64,000 nt of DNA from Pelomonas candidula (GTDB taxonomy: Bacteria > Pseudomonadota > Gammaproteobacteria > Burkholderiales > Burkholderiaceae_C). The stretch is taken from assembly GCF_043555985.1 (NCBI RefSeq), contig NZ_JBIGIC010000005.1:62001-126000 (forward strand). Direction: 5' to 3'. Positions within the stretch are counted from its first letter, which is position 1; each line of letters opens with the position of its first letter. The notes under the pieces are model-generated. The model ran no database searches and was not told where the DNA came from. It worked only from the letters and a program-made list of their open reading frames with translations. The position numbers and the translations under genes were made by a program. Of the stretch, positions 53,736-61,909 are shown piece after piece.

Positions 53736-55585
53736 GCCATGGCCACTGGTTGCAGCTCCCGCTGGTCTTCCTTGCCGCGGCGGTCGTCGCCGTGCCGCTG
53801 GCGCGCTGGGCACGGCTGGGTTCCATCCTGGGCTACCTCGTCGCCGGCCTAGCCGTAGGCCCGGCGGCGCTGAACCTGGTGCCCGACTCCACCGCCATTC
53901 CCGAGGTCGCCGAGCTGGGCGTCGTGCTGATGCTGTTCCTCGTCGGCCTGGAGCTGGAGCCCAAGCGGCTGTGGGCCATGCGCCGGCCCATCTTCGGCTG
54001 GGGCAGCGTGCAGCTGCTGGGCTGCGCGGCCGTGCTGACGGCCGTCGGCATCGCGCTGGGTACGCCGTGGCGGCTGTCGGTCGTCGTCAGCCTGGGCCTG
54101 GCGATGTCGTCCACGGCCGTCGCGCTGGCCGTGCTGGCCGAGCGCAACCTGGGCCGCACGACGGCGGGAGAGAGCATCCTGTCGGTCGCGCTGCTGCAGG
54201 ACATCGCGGCCATCCCCGTGCTGGCGCTGGTGCCGGTGCTGGCGCTGAGCGGCGCGCACGACGACGGCGACGGCAAGACCTGGCTGGCGGCGGCCAAGGC
54301 CGTGGGCGCCATCGTCACCATCGTGTTCGGCGGCCGGCTGCTGCTGCGCCCGGCGCTGCGCTGGATCGCGCAGAGCAAGACGCCCGAGATCTTCACCGCC
54401 GCCGCGCTGCTGCTGGTGCTGGGCACGGCCGCGCTGATGCAGGCGGTGGGCCTGTCGATGGCGCTGGGCGCCTTCCTCGCCGGCGTGCTGCTGGCCGAAA
54501 GCGAGTACCGCCGCGAACTGGAGACCGACCTGGAGCCGTTCAAGGGCCTGCTGCTGGGCCTGTTCTTCATCGCCGTCGGCATGGGGCTGGACCTGAAGGC
54601 CGTGGCCAGCCAGCCGGGCCTGGTGCTGGCCGTGCTGGCGACGCTGCTGGTCTGCAAGATCTTCGTGCTGGTGCTGATGGCCAAGGCGATGAAGATCCCG
54701 CTCGTCGAGCGGCCCGCCTTCATCATCCTGCTGGCCCAGGGCGGCGAGTTCGGCTTCGTCGTGTTCCAGCTCGCACAAGGCGAAGGCATGATCACCGCGG
54801 CGCAGAACTCCGCGCTGGTGGCGGCCGTGGCCTTGTCGCTGGCGCTGACGCCGCTGCTGCTGACCGGCGGCGACCGCCTCATGTCGCAGAAGCTGGCCCG
54901 CATCGGCGCGAAGAAGAAGCGCGACGAAGCACCACCGCCGCCCGCGCCCATCATCATTGCCGGCAGCGGCCGCTACGGCCAGGTCGTGGGCCGCATGCTG
55001 CGCGCCAACGGCATCGAGGCCACCGTGCTGGACCAGGACGCCGAAGCCATCGAAGGCCTGCGCAAGTTCGGCTGGACGGTGCACTACGGCGACGCGACGC
55101 GGCTGGACCTGCTCAAGAGCGCCGGCGCCGAGACCGCCCGCGTGCTGGTCATCGCCATCGACGACATCGACCAGAGCGTCGAGATCGCGCAGCTGGCGCA
55201 CGCGCATTTCCCGCGGCTCACCGTCGTCGCCCGCGCGCGCAACGTGCAGCACTACTACCAGCTTCACGCGGCCGGCGTGCGCCACATCGAGCGCGAGACC
55301 TTCGACTCGGCGCTGATGAGCGCCCGCAGCGTGCTGGAGCTGACCGGCATGGAACCCCACGCCGCGCGCCGCCAGGCGATGCGCTTCCGGCGCCACAACA
55401 TCGACGTGCTGAACCAGATGGTGCCGCTGCAGGGCGATGAGAACGCGCTGATCGCCGCCGCCAAGCTCGGTCGCCAGCAGTTCGAGCAGCAGATGGCCGC
55501 CGAGCGCGAGGCCGATGAGGCGCACCGTCGCGCCCAGCGCGGCGGCTGGGACAGCCATCAGGCCAGCACCGGGCCGGACGCATGA
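53732..55585 (+). CDS. kefC: Glutathione-gated K+/H+ antiporter KefC
   Basis: A 617-residue CPA2 antiporter: about 12 membrane helices, then a cytoplasmic RCK/KTN domain with the nucleotide-binding G-x-G-x-x-G in 'I-A-G-S-G-R-Y-G-Q-V-V' near residue 408. It lets K+ leave and acidifies the cytoplasm during electrophile stress, held closed by glutathione and NADH. It is coupled to kefF upstream and to the sirtuin gene downstream by 4-bp overlaps. KefB versus KefC cannot be fully distinguished; the kefF partner favours KefC. Confidence 0.93.
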   Translation: MSHGHWLQLPLVFLAAAVVAVPLARWARLGSILGYLVAGLAVGPAALNLVPDSTAIPEVAELGVVLMLFLVGLELEPKRLWAMRRPIFGWGSVQLLGCAAVLTAVGIALGTPWRLSVVVSLGLAMSSTAVALAVLAERNLGRTTAGESILSVALLQDIAAIPVLALVPVLALSGAHDDGDGKTWLAAAKAVGAIVTIVFGGRLLLRPALRWIAQSKTPEIFTAAALLLVLGTAALMQAVGLSMALGAFLAGVLLAESEYRRELETDLEPFKGLLLGLFFIAVGMGLDLKAVASQPGLVLAVLATLLVCKIFVLVLMAKAMKIPLVERPAFIILLAQGGEFGFVVFQLAQGEGMITAAQNSALVAAVALSLALTPLLLTGGDRLMSQKLARIGAKKKRDEAPPPPAPIIIAGSGRYGQVVGRMLRANGIEATVLDQDAEAIEGLRKFGWTVHYGDATRLDLLKSAGAETARVLVIAIDDIDQSVEIAQLAHAHFPRLTVVARARNVQHYYQLHAAGVRHIERETFDSALMSARSVLELTGMEPHAARRQAMRFRRHNIDVLNQMVPLQGDENALIAAAKLGRQQFEQQMAAEREADEAHRRAQRGGWDSHQASTGPDA

Positions 55586-56409
55586 ACGACGCGGCCCTGA
55601 TTGAGGCCGCCGGGCTGATCGCGCAGGCCGATGCCCTCATCGTCGCCGCCGGCGCCGGCATGGGCGTGGACTCCGGCCTGCCGGACTTCCGCGGCCGCGA
55701 TGGCTTCTGGCGCGCCTACCCGGCGCTGGGCCGCGCCGGGCTGGACTTCACGAGCGTCGCGTCGCCACGCACCTTCGAGCGCGACCCACACCTCGCCTGG
55801 GGCTTCTACGGCCACCGGCTGGCACTGTACCGCCGCACCGTGCCACATGCCGGCTTTGCGCTGCTGAAGCAATGGGGCGAGCGAGCACCGCAGGGCCTCG
55901 CCGTGTTCACGAGCAACGTCGACGGCCAGTTCCAGCGCGCGGGCTTCGGCGACGCGCTGCTGCACGAGTGCCACGGCTCGCTGAACTGGCTGCAGTGCCT
56001 GGACGGCTGCGGACAGGCGCCGTGGCCGGCCGACGGCCTCGAGCCTGACATCGACGAAGCCAAGTGCCGCTGGCGCGGCGCGCTACCTGCCTGCCCCGGC
56101 TGCGGCGGGCTGGCGCGGCCCAACCTGCTGATGTTCGGTGACTGGGGCTGGGTGTCGGACCGCCACGACGCGCAGTCGCACCGGCTGCAGCGCTGGCTGG
56201 CGCAAGTCGAGCGCTGCGTCGTCATCGAGATCGGTGCCGGTACCGCCGTGCCGTCGGTGCGCCACTTCGGTCAGCTGATGGTCGCGGCGCACGGCGGGCG
56301 CATCGTGCGCATCAATGTGCGTGAGCCCGACGTGGCACCGGCGTTCGGCGTCGGCCTGGCCTGCGGCGCGCTGGAGGCGCTGCAAGCCCTCGATAGCCGC
56401 CTGGGATGA
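55582..56409 (+). CDS. Sir2-family NAD-dependent protein deacylase
   Basis: A 275-residue sirtuin. The NAD site is 'G-A-G-M-G-V-D-S-G-L-P-D-F-R-G', catalytic His is in 'E-C-H-G-S', and 'T-S-N-V-D-G' is the conserved NAD-ribose motif. Zinc ligands fit the C-L-D-G-C pair and 'C-P-G-C-G-G'. The usual 'T-Q-N-I-D' reads 'T-S-N-V-D' here and the 'H-x-x-G-x-x-x-x-x-x-C' context is modified, so this is a divergent bacterial branch. It is coupled to kefC by ATGA. Substrate unknown. Confidence 0.9.
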   Translation: MNDAALIEAAGLIAQADALIVAAGAGMGVDSGLPDFRGRDGFWRAYPALGRAGLDFTSVASPRTFERDPHLAWGFYGHRLALYRRTVPHAGFALLKQWGERAPQGLAVFTSNVDGQFQRAGFGDALLHECHGSLNWLQCLDGCGQAPWPADGLEPDIDEAKCRWRGALPACPGCGGLARPNLLMFGDWGWVSDRHDAQSHRLQRWLAQVERCVVIEIGAGTAVPSVRHFGQLMVAAHGGRIVRINVREPDVAPAFGVGLACGALEALQALDSRLG

Positions 56410-56431
56410 GGTGGGCGGCGACAATCGCGCC

Positions 56432-56863
56432 ATGTTCGCCCCGTCCCAGCTCGAAGTCCGGCGCTTCTTCTGCGCCACCTACCGCAAATGGCGCGATGGC
56501 GCGCCGCTGATCCCGATGGAGGCCCTGGCGGCGGACTGGATCGCGGAGCACCCGGAGTACCACGCCGACCTGGCCGACGAGGCCGGCGCTCTGGAGAAGG
56601 TCTACACGGTCGAGGAAGGCCGCACCAACCCCTTCCTGCACCTGTCCATGCACCTGACGATCACGGAGCAGCACGCCATCGACCAGCCCTCCGGCATCCG
56701 CCAGGCCGTCGACCTCCTGTCCGCCAAGCGCAACTCGCGCCACGAGGCGCATCACGTCGCGATGGACGCTTTGGGCGAAATGATCTGGGCCTCGCAGCGC
56801 AGCGGCCTGCCCCCGGACGGCCATGCCTACCTGGACAAGGTGCGCCAGGCCGCCACGCGCTGA
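56432..56863 (+). CDS. DUF1841 family protein
   Basis: A 143-residue protein of the DUF1841 family: 'F-F-C-A-T-Y-R-K-W-R', 'I-A-E-H-P-E-Y-H', 'N-P-F-L-H-L-S-M-H-L-T-I-T-E-Q', 'H-E-A-H-H-V-A-M-D-A-L-G-E-M-I-W-x-S'. Three His pairs suggest metal binding. Function unknown. GACAAT (56420-56425) lies 6 bp before the ATG with no Shine-Dalgarno sequence, so it may be transcribed as a leaderless mRNA. Confidence 0.93.
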   Translation: MFAPSQLEVRRFFCATYRKWRDGAPLIPMEALAADWIAEHPEYHADLADEAGALEKVYTVEEGRTNPFLHLSMHLTITEQHAIDQPSGIRQAVDLLSAKRNSRHEAHHVAMDALGEMIWASQRSGLPPDGHAYLDKVRQAATR

Positions 56864-56893
56864 GCAGCGTTACAGCGATCCGACAGTTGCCAG

Positions 56894-56911
56894 AGTTGCA
56901 GATCTGTAACT
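56894..56911. promoter_or_regulatory. Near-perfect 18-bp palindrome upstream of the di-haem oxidase gene
   Basis: AGTTGCAGATCTGTAACT is a dyad with one mismatched pair, in the 202-bp gap 56864-57065. A second dyad-like stretch (AACGTAACGTT) follows at 56919-56929. A transcription-factor site is possible; no protein is assigned. Confidence 0.35.
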
Positions 56912-57065
56912 CAGACACAACGTAACGTTCACGGCGCACAAGGCGGGCACACCCGGCCTGCCGACACCATCCCTAAGCTGCCAACGCTCTCCGGTGCCAC
57001 AAGCACCGGAGACGTTTTGCTGTGCCGTACCCAGGAGGGCGTGGTGACCGACCCCTGAGCGGAAC

Positions 57066-60017
57066 ATGAACAAGACTCCTGACATGCCCGGCGCGCGCGG
57101 GCGACTGGCGGCACCCACCCTGGCGATCGCCCTGCTGGCCGCGGCCATCAGCACCGCGTGCGGCGGCGGGTCGGGAGGCGTCTCCACGCCCACAGACGCC
57201 ACGCCAGCGTCTCCGGCTGCACCCGCATCCACACCGGCGTCGTCCCCGGTGGCCACCGAGCCCGTGCTGGAGCTGCCGCCGGCGAGCACGCCGGTCGATC
57301 TGCCGGGCGGCTCGACGACGGCCACGCCGCACCTGCCGCCCTCACTGCAGCTGCCCGCGGGCACCGACATCAGCAAGCCCGGCATCACCGTGAAGGTGGC
57401 GGCGGCGACTTCTTCCGCCGTCGAGGGCGCCAACACGGCCAGCCTGGCCATCGACGGCAACGCCACCACGCGCTGGTCCAGCGCGCAGGACGACGCGGCC
57501 TGGGTCCAGTTCGACTTCGGCGCCAAGACCGCGCTGGGCTACCTGAGCCTCACGTGGGAGAACGCCTACGGCAAGGAGTACGCGCTGCAGGGCTCCGACG
57601 ACGGCCAGACCTGGTACCAGATCCGCTACGTGACCGGCGGCAAGGGCGGCACCGAGGAGTTCTACAACCTCAACGCCAACGTGCGCTATGTGCGGCTGCA
57701 AGGCGTTGCGCGGGCCACGCAGTACGGCTACTCGCTGTTCGAGGTGACGTTCAAGTCCCCCGGCAGCGACAACTCGCTGCCGACGCTGAGCACCACGGCG
57801 CTGGCGTTCCCGGCCGATGGCTCCGCGCTGGCGCCGGCGGCCGCCGTGCAGCCGCCGCTGGAGACGGTGCAGTTCTCGCTGCCGGACGGCACGCTGGTGA
57901 CGCGCTTCGGCATGATGGGCCGCTCCCGCCACGGCCGCGAGCGCGGCGAGGACTGGAACGAGATCGGCTTCGGCGTCAACGACACGGTGGACACCGCGGG
58001 GAACCCGCGCGACAAGGGCCCGGGCGCCTACCTGAACTTCGTCGCCAACTACTTCAAGAACCGCACCTGGGGCGTCGAGTTCATCGACAACAGCCGCGTG
58101 GCCGGCGTCACCAAGCCGACGATCATCGTCAACCAGTACTACCAGCAGGCCCAGAAGGGCGGCGGGCAGTCGTTCTTCCGCCGCTTCGACGATCCGAAGG
58201 TGACGGGTTATGGGTGGATGTCGCCGGGCAAGCTGCTGGACGACACGACCTACACCGCCGGCTTCAACGACGTGGCCGCCTGCCCGGTGGTGCCCAAGCC
58301 GCCGCAGGATGCGCTGACGAACCCGACCAGCGGCTACGGCGGCGTCAAGGGCGCCAACGATGGTTGCAGCGTCGTGCTGGACAACATGCCGGGCTACAGC
58401 GCGCTGTCGGCGAACGCCGATGGCGTGATGGTGCCCAACGGCACCACCGTGCCGTCGCGCGCGCTCAAGCTCGGCGATGCGATCGAGTTCACGGGCTCGT
58501 TCTTCTCCACCCGCGCGGCGATGGACGCCATCGGCGACAGCGGCGCCGTGCGTTACTACACCAACGAGGTGACCTACGTCGTCGGCACCGGCCTGCGCCC
58601 CTGGTATGGCGTGCAGCCTCGCCTGATGAACGCGCCGCTGCCCGAGGAGACGCTGCAGGGCGGCACCGGCTCGGTGTCCTACGACTACGCCGACAACGGC
58701 GCCTTCATCTTCCAGCAGCCGAACAGCCAGATCGGCATGCAGAACATGCAGCGCTTCGTCGAGGGCCGGCGCTGGGTCCACACGAACCTGTGGACCGGCG
58801 ACCACAACGAGCCCGGCAACGACAGGAACACGGCCGCCGTGCAGTTGCAGGGGGCACGCTTCAACCAGTCGAGCTGCTTCGCATGCCACATCGGCAACGG
58901 CCGCAGCCTGGCCCCGAGCGCCATCAACCAGCGCCTGGACACCATGGGCGTGCGCACCGCCGCGCTGGATGCCAACGGCCGGCAGGTTCCCCACCCGGTC
59001 TACGGCGTGGCCGCGCAGATGAATGCCCGTTCGACGAGCACCGGCGCGCTGCAGGACTGGGGCACCAGCGTCCGCGTGGCCGGCTTCGACGTGCGCACGG
59101 TGAAGCTGGCGGACGGCACCACCGTCGAGCTCAGCAAGCCGCGCGTCGCCTTCGACGGCCCGATGCCGGCGGCCTACTCGCTGCGCAGCGCGCAACCGAT
59201 GATCGGCGTGGGGCTGCTGGAGGCCGTGCCGGACGCCGACATCCTGGCCCGCGTGCGCACCACGCCCGATGCCGATGGCGTGAAGGGCGTCGCGAACTTC
59301 GCCTTCGACCCGGAAACCGGCGCCGTGCGCCTGGGCCGCTACGGCTGGAAGGCCTCCAAGGTCAGCCTGCGCCACCAGGCCGCCGCGGCGGCGCTGCAGG
59401 ACATGTCCGTCACCAGCCCGGTCTACCCGAACCGCGACTGCCTGTCCGGCAAGTGCACGCCGGCCAAGACGGAGAAAGGCCTGACCGAGGACGAGCTGAC
59501 GCTGATCAGCCGCTACCTCGCGCTGCTCGCGGTGCCGGCCCAGCGCAGCGTCGCCAGCGGCTTTCCCAAGGGCGTGACGCCGCTGCCGGACCTGGACGTC
59601 AACCCAGCCCAGGTGGCCGCCGGCGCCCAGGTCTTCCAGGCCAACCGCTGCACCGCCTGTCACGTGGCCTCCATGAAGACCGGCAACGGCTCCGAGTTCG
59701 CCGAGCTGCGCAACCAGCTCATCAAGCCCTACACCGACCTGCTGCTGCACGACATGGGCAGCGACCTGGCCGATGGCTTCGCCGAAGGCCAGGCCAGCGG
59801 GAGCATGTGGCGCACCTCGGCGCTGTGGGGCATCGGGTACACGCAGCGCGTGGCCGGCAGCGCGGGCCCGGTGGGCTACCTGCACGACGGCCGGGCCCGC
59901 ACGCTGACCGAGGCCATCCTCTGGCACGGCGGCGAGGCCACCACCAGCCGGCAGCGCTTCGAGGCGCTGTCCAAGGCCGACCGCGAGGCCCTGCTGGCCT
60001 TCCTCAAGTCGCTGTGA
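57066..60017 (+). CDS. Discoidin-domain di-haem oxidoreductase lipoprotein
   Basis: A 983-residue lipoprotein with lipobox 'S-T-A-C' (Cys32) and a long Ser/Pro/Ala linker (about 36-100). A discoidin/F5-F8-type C carbohydrate-binding domain ('G-N-A-T-T-R-W-S-S-A', 'Q-G-S-D-D-G-Q-T-W') spans about 107-225, followed by a large di-haem oxidoreductase (DUF1111-type) domain. Haem motifs C-F-A-C-H and C-T-A-C-H lie near residues 603 and 861. It is an electron-transferring oxidase of unknown substrate, placed on the cell surface or in the outer membrane. The GH128 gene follows within 6 bp. Confidence 0.87.
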   Translation: MNKTPDMPGARGRLAAPTLAIALLAAAISTACGGGSGGVSTPTDATPASPAAPASTPASSPVATEPVLELPPASTPVDLPGGSTTATPHLPPSLQLPAGTDISKPGITVKVAAATSSAVEGANTASLAIDGNATTRWSSAQDDAAWVQFDFGAKTALGYLSLTWENAYGKEYALQGSDDGQTWYQIRYVTGGKGGTEEFYNLNANVRYVRLQGVARATQYGYSLFEVTFKSPGSDNSLPTLSTTALAFPADGSALAPAAAVQPPLETVQFSLPDGTLVTRFGMMGRSRHGRERGEDWNEIGFGVNDTVDTAGNPRDKGPGAYLNFVANYFKNRTWGVEFIDNSRVAGVTKPTIIVNQYYQQAQKGGGQSFFRRFDDPKVTGYGWMSPGKLLDDTTYTAGFNDVAACPVVPKPPQDALTNPTSGYGGVKGANDGCSVVLDNMPGYSALSANADGVMVPNGTTVPSRALKLGDAIEFTGSFFSTRAAMDAIGDSGAVRYYTNEVTYVVGTGLRPWYGVQPRLMNAPLPEETLQGGTGSVSYDYADNGAFIFQQPNSQIGMQNMQRFVEGRRWVHTNLWTGDHNEPGNDRNTAAVQLQGARFNQSSCFACHIGNGRSLAPSAINQRLDTMGVRTAALDANGRQVPHPVYGVAAQMNARSTSTGALQDWGTSVRVAGFDVRTVKLADGTTVELSKPRVAFDGPMPAAYSLRSAQPMIGVGLLEAVPDADILARVRTTPDADGVKGVANFAFDPETGAVRLGRYGWKASKVSLRHQAAAAALQDMSVTSPVYPNRDCLSGKCTPAKTEKGLTEDELTLISRYLALLAVPAQRSVASGFPKGVTPLPDLDVNPAQVAAGAQVFQANRCTACHVASMKTGNGSEFAELRNQLIKPYTDLLLHDMGSDLADGFAEGQASGSMWRTSALWGIGYTQRVAGSAGPVGYLHDGRARTLTEAILWHGGEATTSRQRFEALSKADREALLAFLKSL

Positions 60018-60022
60018 ACGCG

Positions 60023-60961
60023 ATGACCGACGCCTCCGATCACCTGCGCCGCCGCCAGCTCCTGGCCGGCGCCCTCTCCACGCTCGCCGCCGCAGGCCTG
60101 TCCGCCTGCGGTGGTGGCGGCGGTGGCGACACCGCCTCGGCGCCCGCCACGCCGTCGACGCCTTCAACACCCGCCACGCCAGTGAAGAGCGCCAAGCGCG
60201 GCATCGCCTACGACCTGGCCACCGCGGAAGACCTGCAGGCGCTCGCGCCAGGTGTCAGCTGGTGGTACGACTGGGGCCAGAAGCCCAACACCGGCGTGCC
60301 CACGGACTACGCCCGGCGCTACGGCATGGATTTCGTGCCGATGCTCTGGCGTGACTTCGCAGCAACCGACATCGAGGCCTTCCTCGCCGCCAACCCCGGC
60401 CTCCAGCACCTGTTGCTGCTGAACGAGCCCAACCTGGTGGACCAGGCCAACCTGACCCCGCAGGCGGCCGCCCAGCTGTGGCCGCAGTACGAGGCGGTGG
60501 CCAGGAAGACCGGCGTGAAGCTGGTCGGCCCGGCCATCACCTGGGGCACGATGGCAGGTTTTTCGGACCCGGTGATCTGGCTCGACGCGTTCATCGCCGC
60601 CTATGCGGCGGCCAATGCGGGCCGTGCGCCGCATATCGACGCCCTCGCCTTCCACTGGTACGACTACGGCCTCAAGGACCAGCTCGACCGCCTGACGAAG
60701 TACGGCAAGCCCTTCTGGGTGACCGAGATGGCGAACTGGCACACCGGCGACGGCGCCGCGCAGATCGACTCGGTGGACAAGCAGAAGGGCCAGATGGCGG
60801 ACATGGTGAAGGTCTGCGAGGACCGCGCCGACGTGTTCCGCTACGCCTGGTTCACCGGCCGCTGGAACAACGACACGCATTTCACGAGCCTGCTGGGCGC
60901 CAACGGCCAGTTGACCGACCTGGGGCGCTACTACCTGAGCCTGCCCTTCCAGGCCGCATGA
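60023..60961 (+). CDS. Glycoside hydrolase family 128-like lipoprotein
   Basis: A 312-residue protein with a Tat-like R-R-R-Q-L-L-A-G leader and lipobox 'L-S-A-C-G-G-G' (Cys about 29), a Pro/Thr linker, then a TIM-barrel resembling GH128 (Asl1-type endo-beta-1,3-glucanase). Candidate catalytic acids are Glu in 'L-L-N-E-P-N' near residue 135 and Glu in 'W-V-T-E-M-A-N-W' near 235. It is probably surface anchored. With the upstream di-haem oxidase it forms a two-gene surface unit. GTG at 60014 is an alternative start; the ATG is preferred. Confidence 0.85.
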   Translation: MTDASDHLRRRQLLAGALSTLAAAGLSACGGGGGGDTASAPATPSTPSTPATPVKSAKRGIAYDLATAEDLQALAPGVSWWYDWGQKPNTGVPTDYARRYGMDFVPMLWRDFAATDIEAFLAANPGLQHLLLLNEPNLVDQANLTPQAAAQLWPQYEAVARKTGVKLVGPAITWGTMAGFSDPVIWLDAFIAAYAAANAGRAPHIDALAFHWYDYGLKDQLDRLTKYGKPFWVTEMANWHTGDGAAQIDSVDKQKGQMADMVKVCEDRADVFRYAWFTGRWNNDTHFTSLLGANGQLTDLGRYYLSLPFQAA

Positions 60962-60985
60962 GCGCCAAGCCGTCAGGCGGGCAAC

Positions 60986-61013
60986 AAAAAGCCACCTCGC
61001 GAGGTGGCTTTTT
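60986..61013. terminator. Bidirectional intrinsic terminator
   Basis: A perfect 28-bp palindrome whose 9-bp stem GCCACCTCG/CGAGGTGGC is flanked by five A on the left and five T on the right, in the convergent gap between the GH128 gene and flgN. It should terminate both. Confidence 0.93.
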
Positions 61014-61027
61014 CGGAGCGATCTGAC

Positions 61028-61417
61028 TCAGGCCGTGTAGCTGCCGCCGCCAAGGCTGCGGCGCTCGGCCTTGCCGCCGGCGCCGTAAAGGCCGGTCGGT
61101 TCGCTGGGGATCAGCACGTCCAGCGCGCGGTCCAGCGAGGCATTGCCGCGGGCCAGCGCCTCGCGCTGCGCGGCCAGCAGGCCGCCGGCGCGCACGAGGC
61201 GGTTGCGCAGCGCAGCCGGCACGCCGCCGGTGCGGGCGGCTTCGCTGAAGCTCTGCACGGCGCGGGCCAGGTGCTGGTGCAGCTCGGCCGAGTGCTGTTC
61301 GATGGCAGCGGCGTCCCGACGGGCCAGGGCGTCGCCCAGCTGGTTCAGCGCAGCCTCGACGGCCAGCAGCGGCGCTTCGAGCTCGGCGCTGAGAGGGGTG
61401 GACGGGACGGTGGTCAT
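61028..61417 (-). CDS. flgN: FlgN-like flagellar export chaperone
   Basis: A 129-residue mostly helical protein at the end of flgA-flgM-flgN. 'L-A-V-E-A-A-L-N-Q-L-G-D-A-L-A' and the C-terminal 'A-L-D-V-L-I-P-S-E-P-T-G-L-Y-G-A-G-G' match the FlgN family tail. It chaperones hook-filament junction proteins FlgK and FlgL and couples FlgM export. Only 5 bp separate it from flgM. Confidence 0.9.
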   Translation of the reverse strand: MTTVPSTPLSAELEAPLLAVEAALNQLGDALARRDAAAIEQHSAELHQHLARAVQSFSEAARTGGVPAALRNRLVRAGGLLAAQREALARGNASLDRALDVLIPSEPTGLYGAGGKAERRSLGGGSYTA

Positions 61418-61422
61418 GGGAA

Positions 61423-61758
61423 TCAGTGTTTGTTGCCGCGGGCGCTCACCAATTCTTGCGCATTCGCGACCAACTTGTCAGCGATGGCATTGGCATTGAC
61501 CGTGAACTTGCCCTCGGAGATGGCCTTGGAGATGCGGTCGACCTTGGCGGCGTCGAAGCTGCCGTCGTCCGTACCGGTAGCGGCAGCGATCTGGGCGGCG
61601 TTGGAAATGGCGACCTGGGCGCTGGCCGCCGGGGCGGACGCGGTCGAGCGGGCGACTTCGCTTGCGGAGGTGGCATCGGCCTTGCGCGCCACGGGGCGCT
61701 GCTCGGCCTTGGCCGTACTGGCACTGCCGTCAGGGCTGGGGCTGTTACCGATCTTCAT
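61423..61758 (-). CDS. flgM: Anti-sigma-28 factor FlgM
   Basis: A 111-residue FlgM that binds FliA (sigma-28) and is exported once the hook is complete. 'D-A-A-K-V-D-R-I-S-K-A-I-S-E-G-K-F-T-V-N' is the conserved C-terminal sigma-binding region, and the N-terminus 'M-K-I-G-N-S' is typical. A strong FliA promoter precedes it (61819-61845), so it is made late, in a feedback loop with FliA. Confidence 0.95.
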   Translation of the reverse strand: MKIGNSPSPDGSASTAKAEQRPVARKADATSASEVARSTASAPAASAQVAISNAAQIAAATGTDDGSFDAAKVDRISKAISEGKFTVNANAIADKLVANAQELVSARGNKH

Positions 61759-61818
61759 GAGCTTCTCCAGGGTGCGGGGGCGGACCCCGCCGGGGGCATT
61801 ACAGGGGAGTTTCCCCTT

Positions 61819-61845
61819 GTATCGGCTCCAGGCCTAGAAACTTGA
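61819..61845 (-). promoter_or_regulatory. FliA (sigma-28) promoter of flgM
   Basis: On the minus strand TCAAGTTT-N11-GCCGATAC matches the sigma-28 consensus TAAAGTTT-N11-GCCGATAA at 14 of 16 positions with exact spacing. It lies between flgA and flgM, so flgMN can be transcribed independently of flgA. Confidence 0.9.
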
Positions 61846-61909
61846 ACGGGAACTGGCGGGTTTTTCCGGCCAATTCCGGCTTTCGGGCACGCGAACTGTG
61901 GCGCATTGC

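Noticed and set aside
57158..60022. A long plus-strand frame overlapping the di-haem oxidase gene and running into the GH128 gene
   Set aside because: Only its last 312 codons (from 60023) are a real protein with signal peptide and fold; the rest is an out-of-frame shadow rich in Arg, Gly, His.
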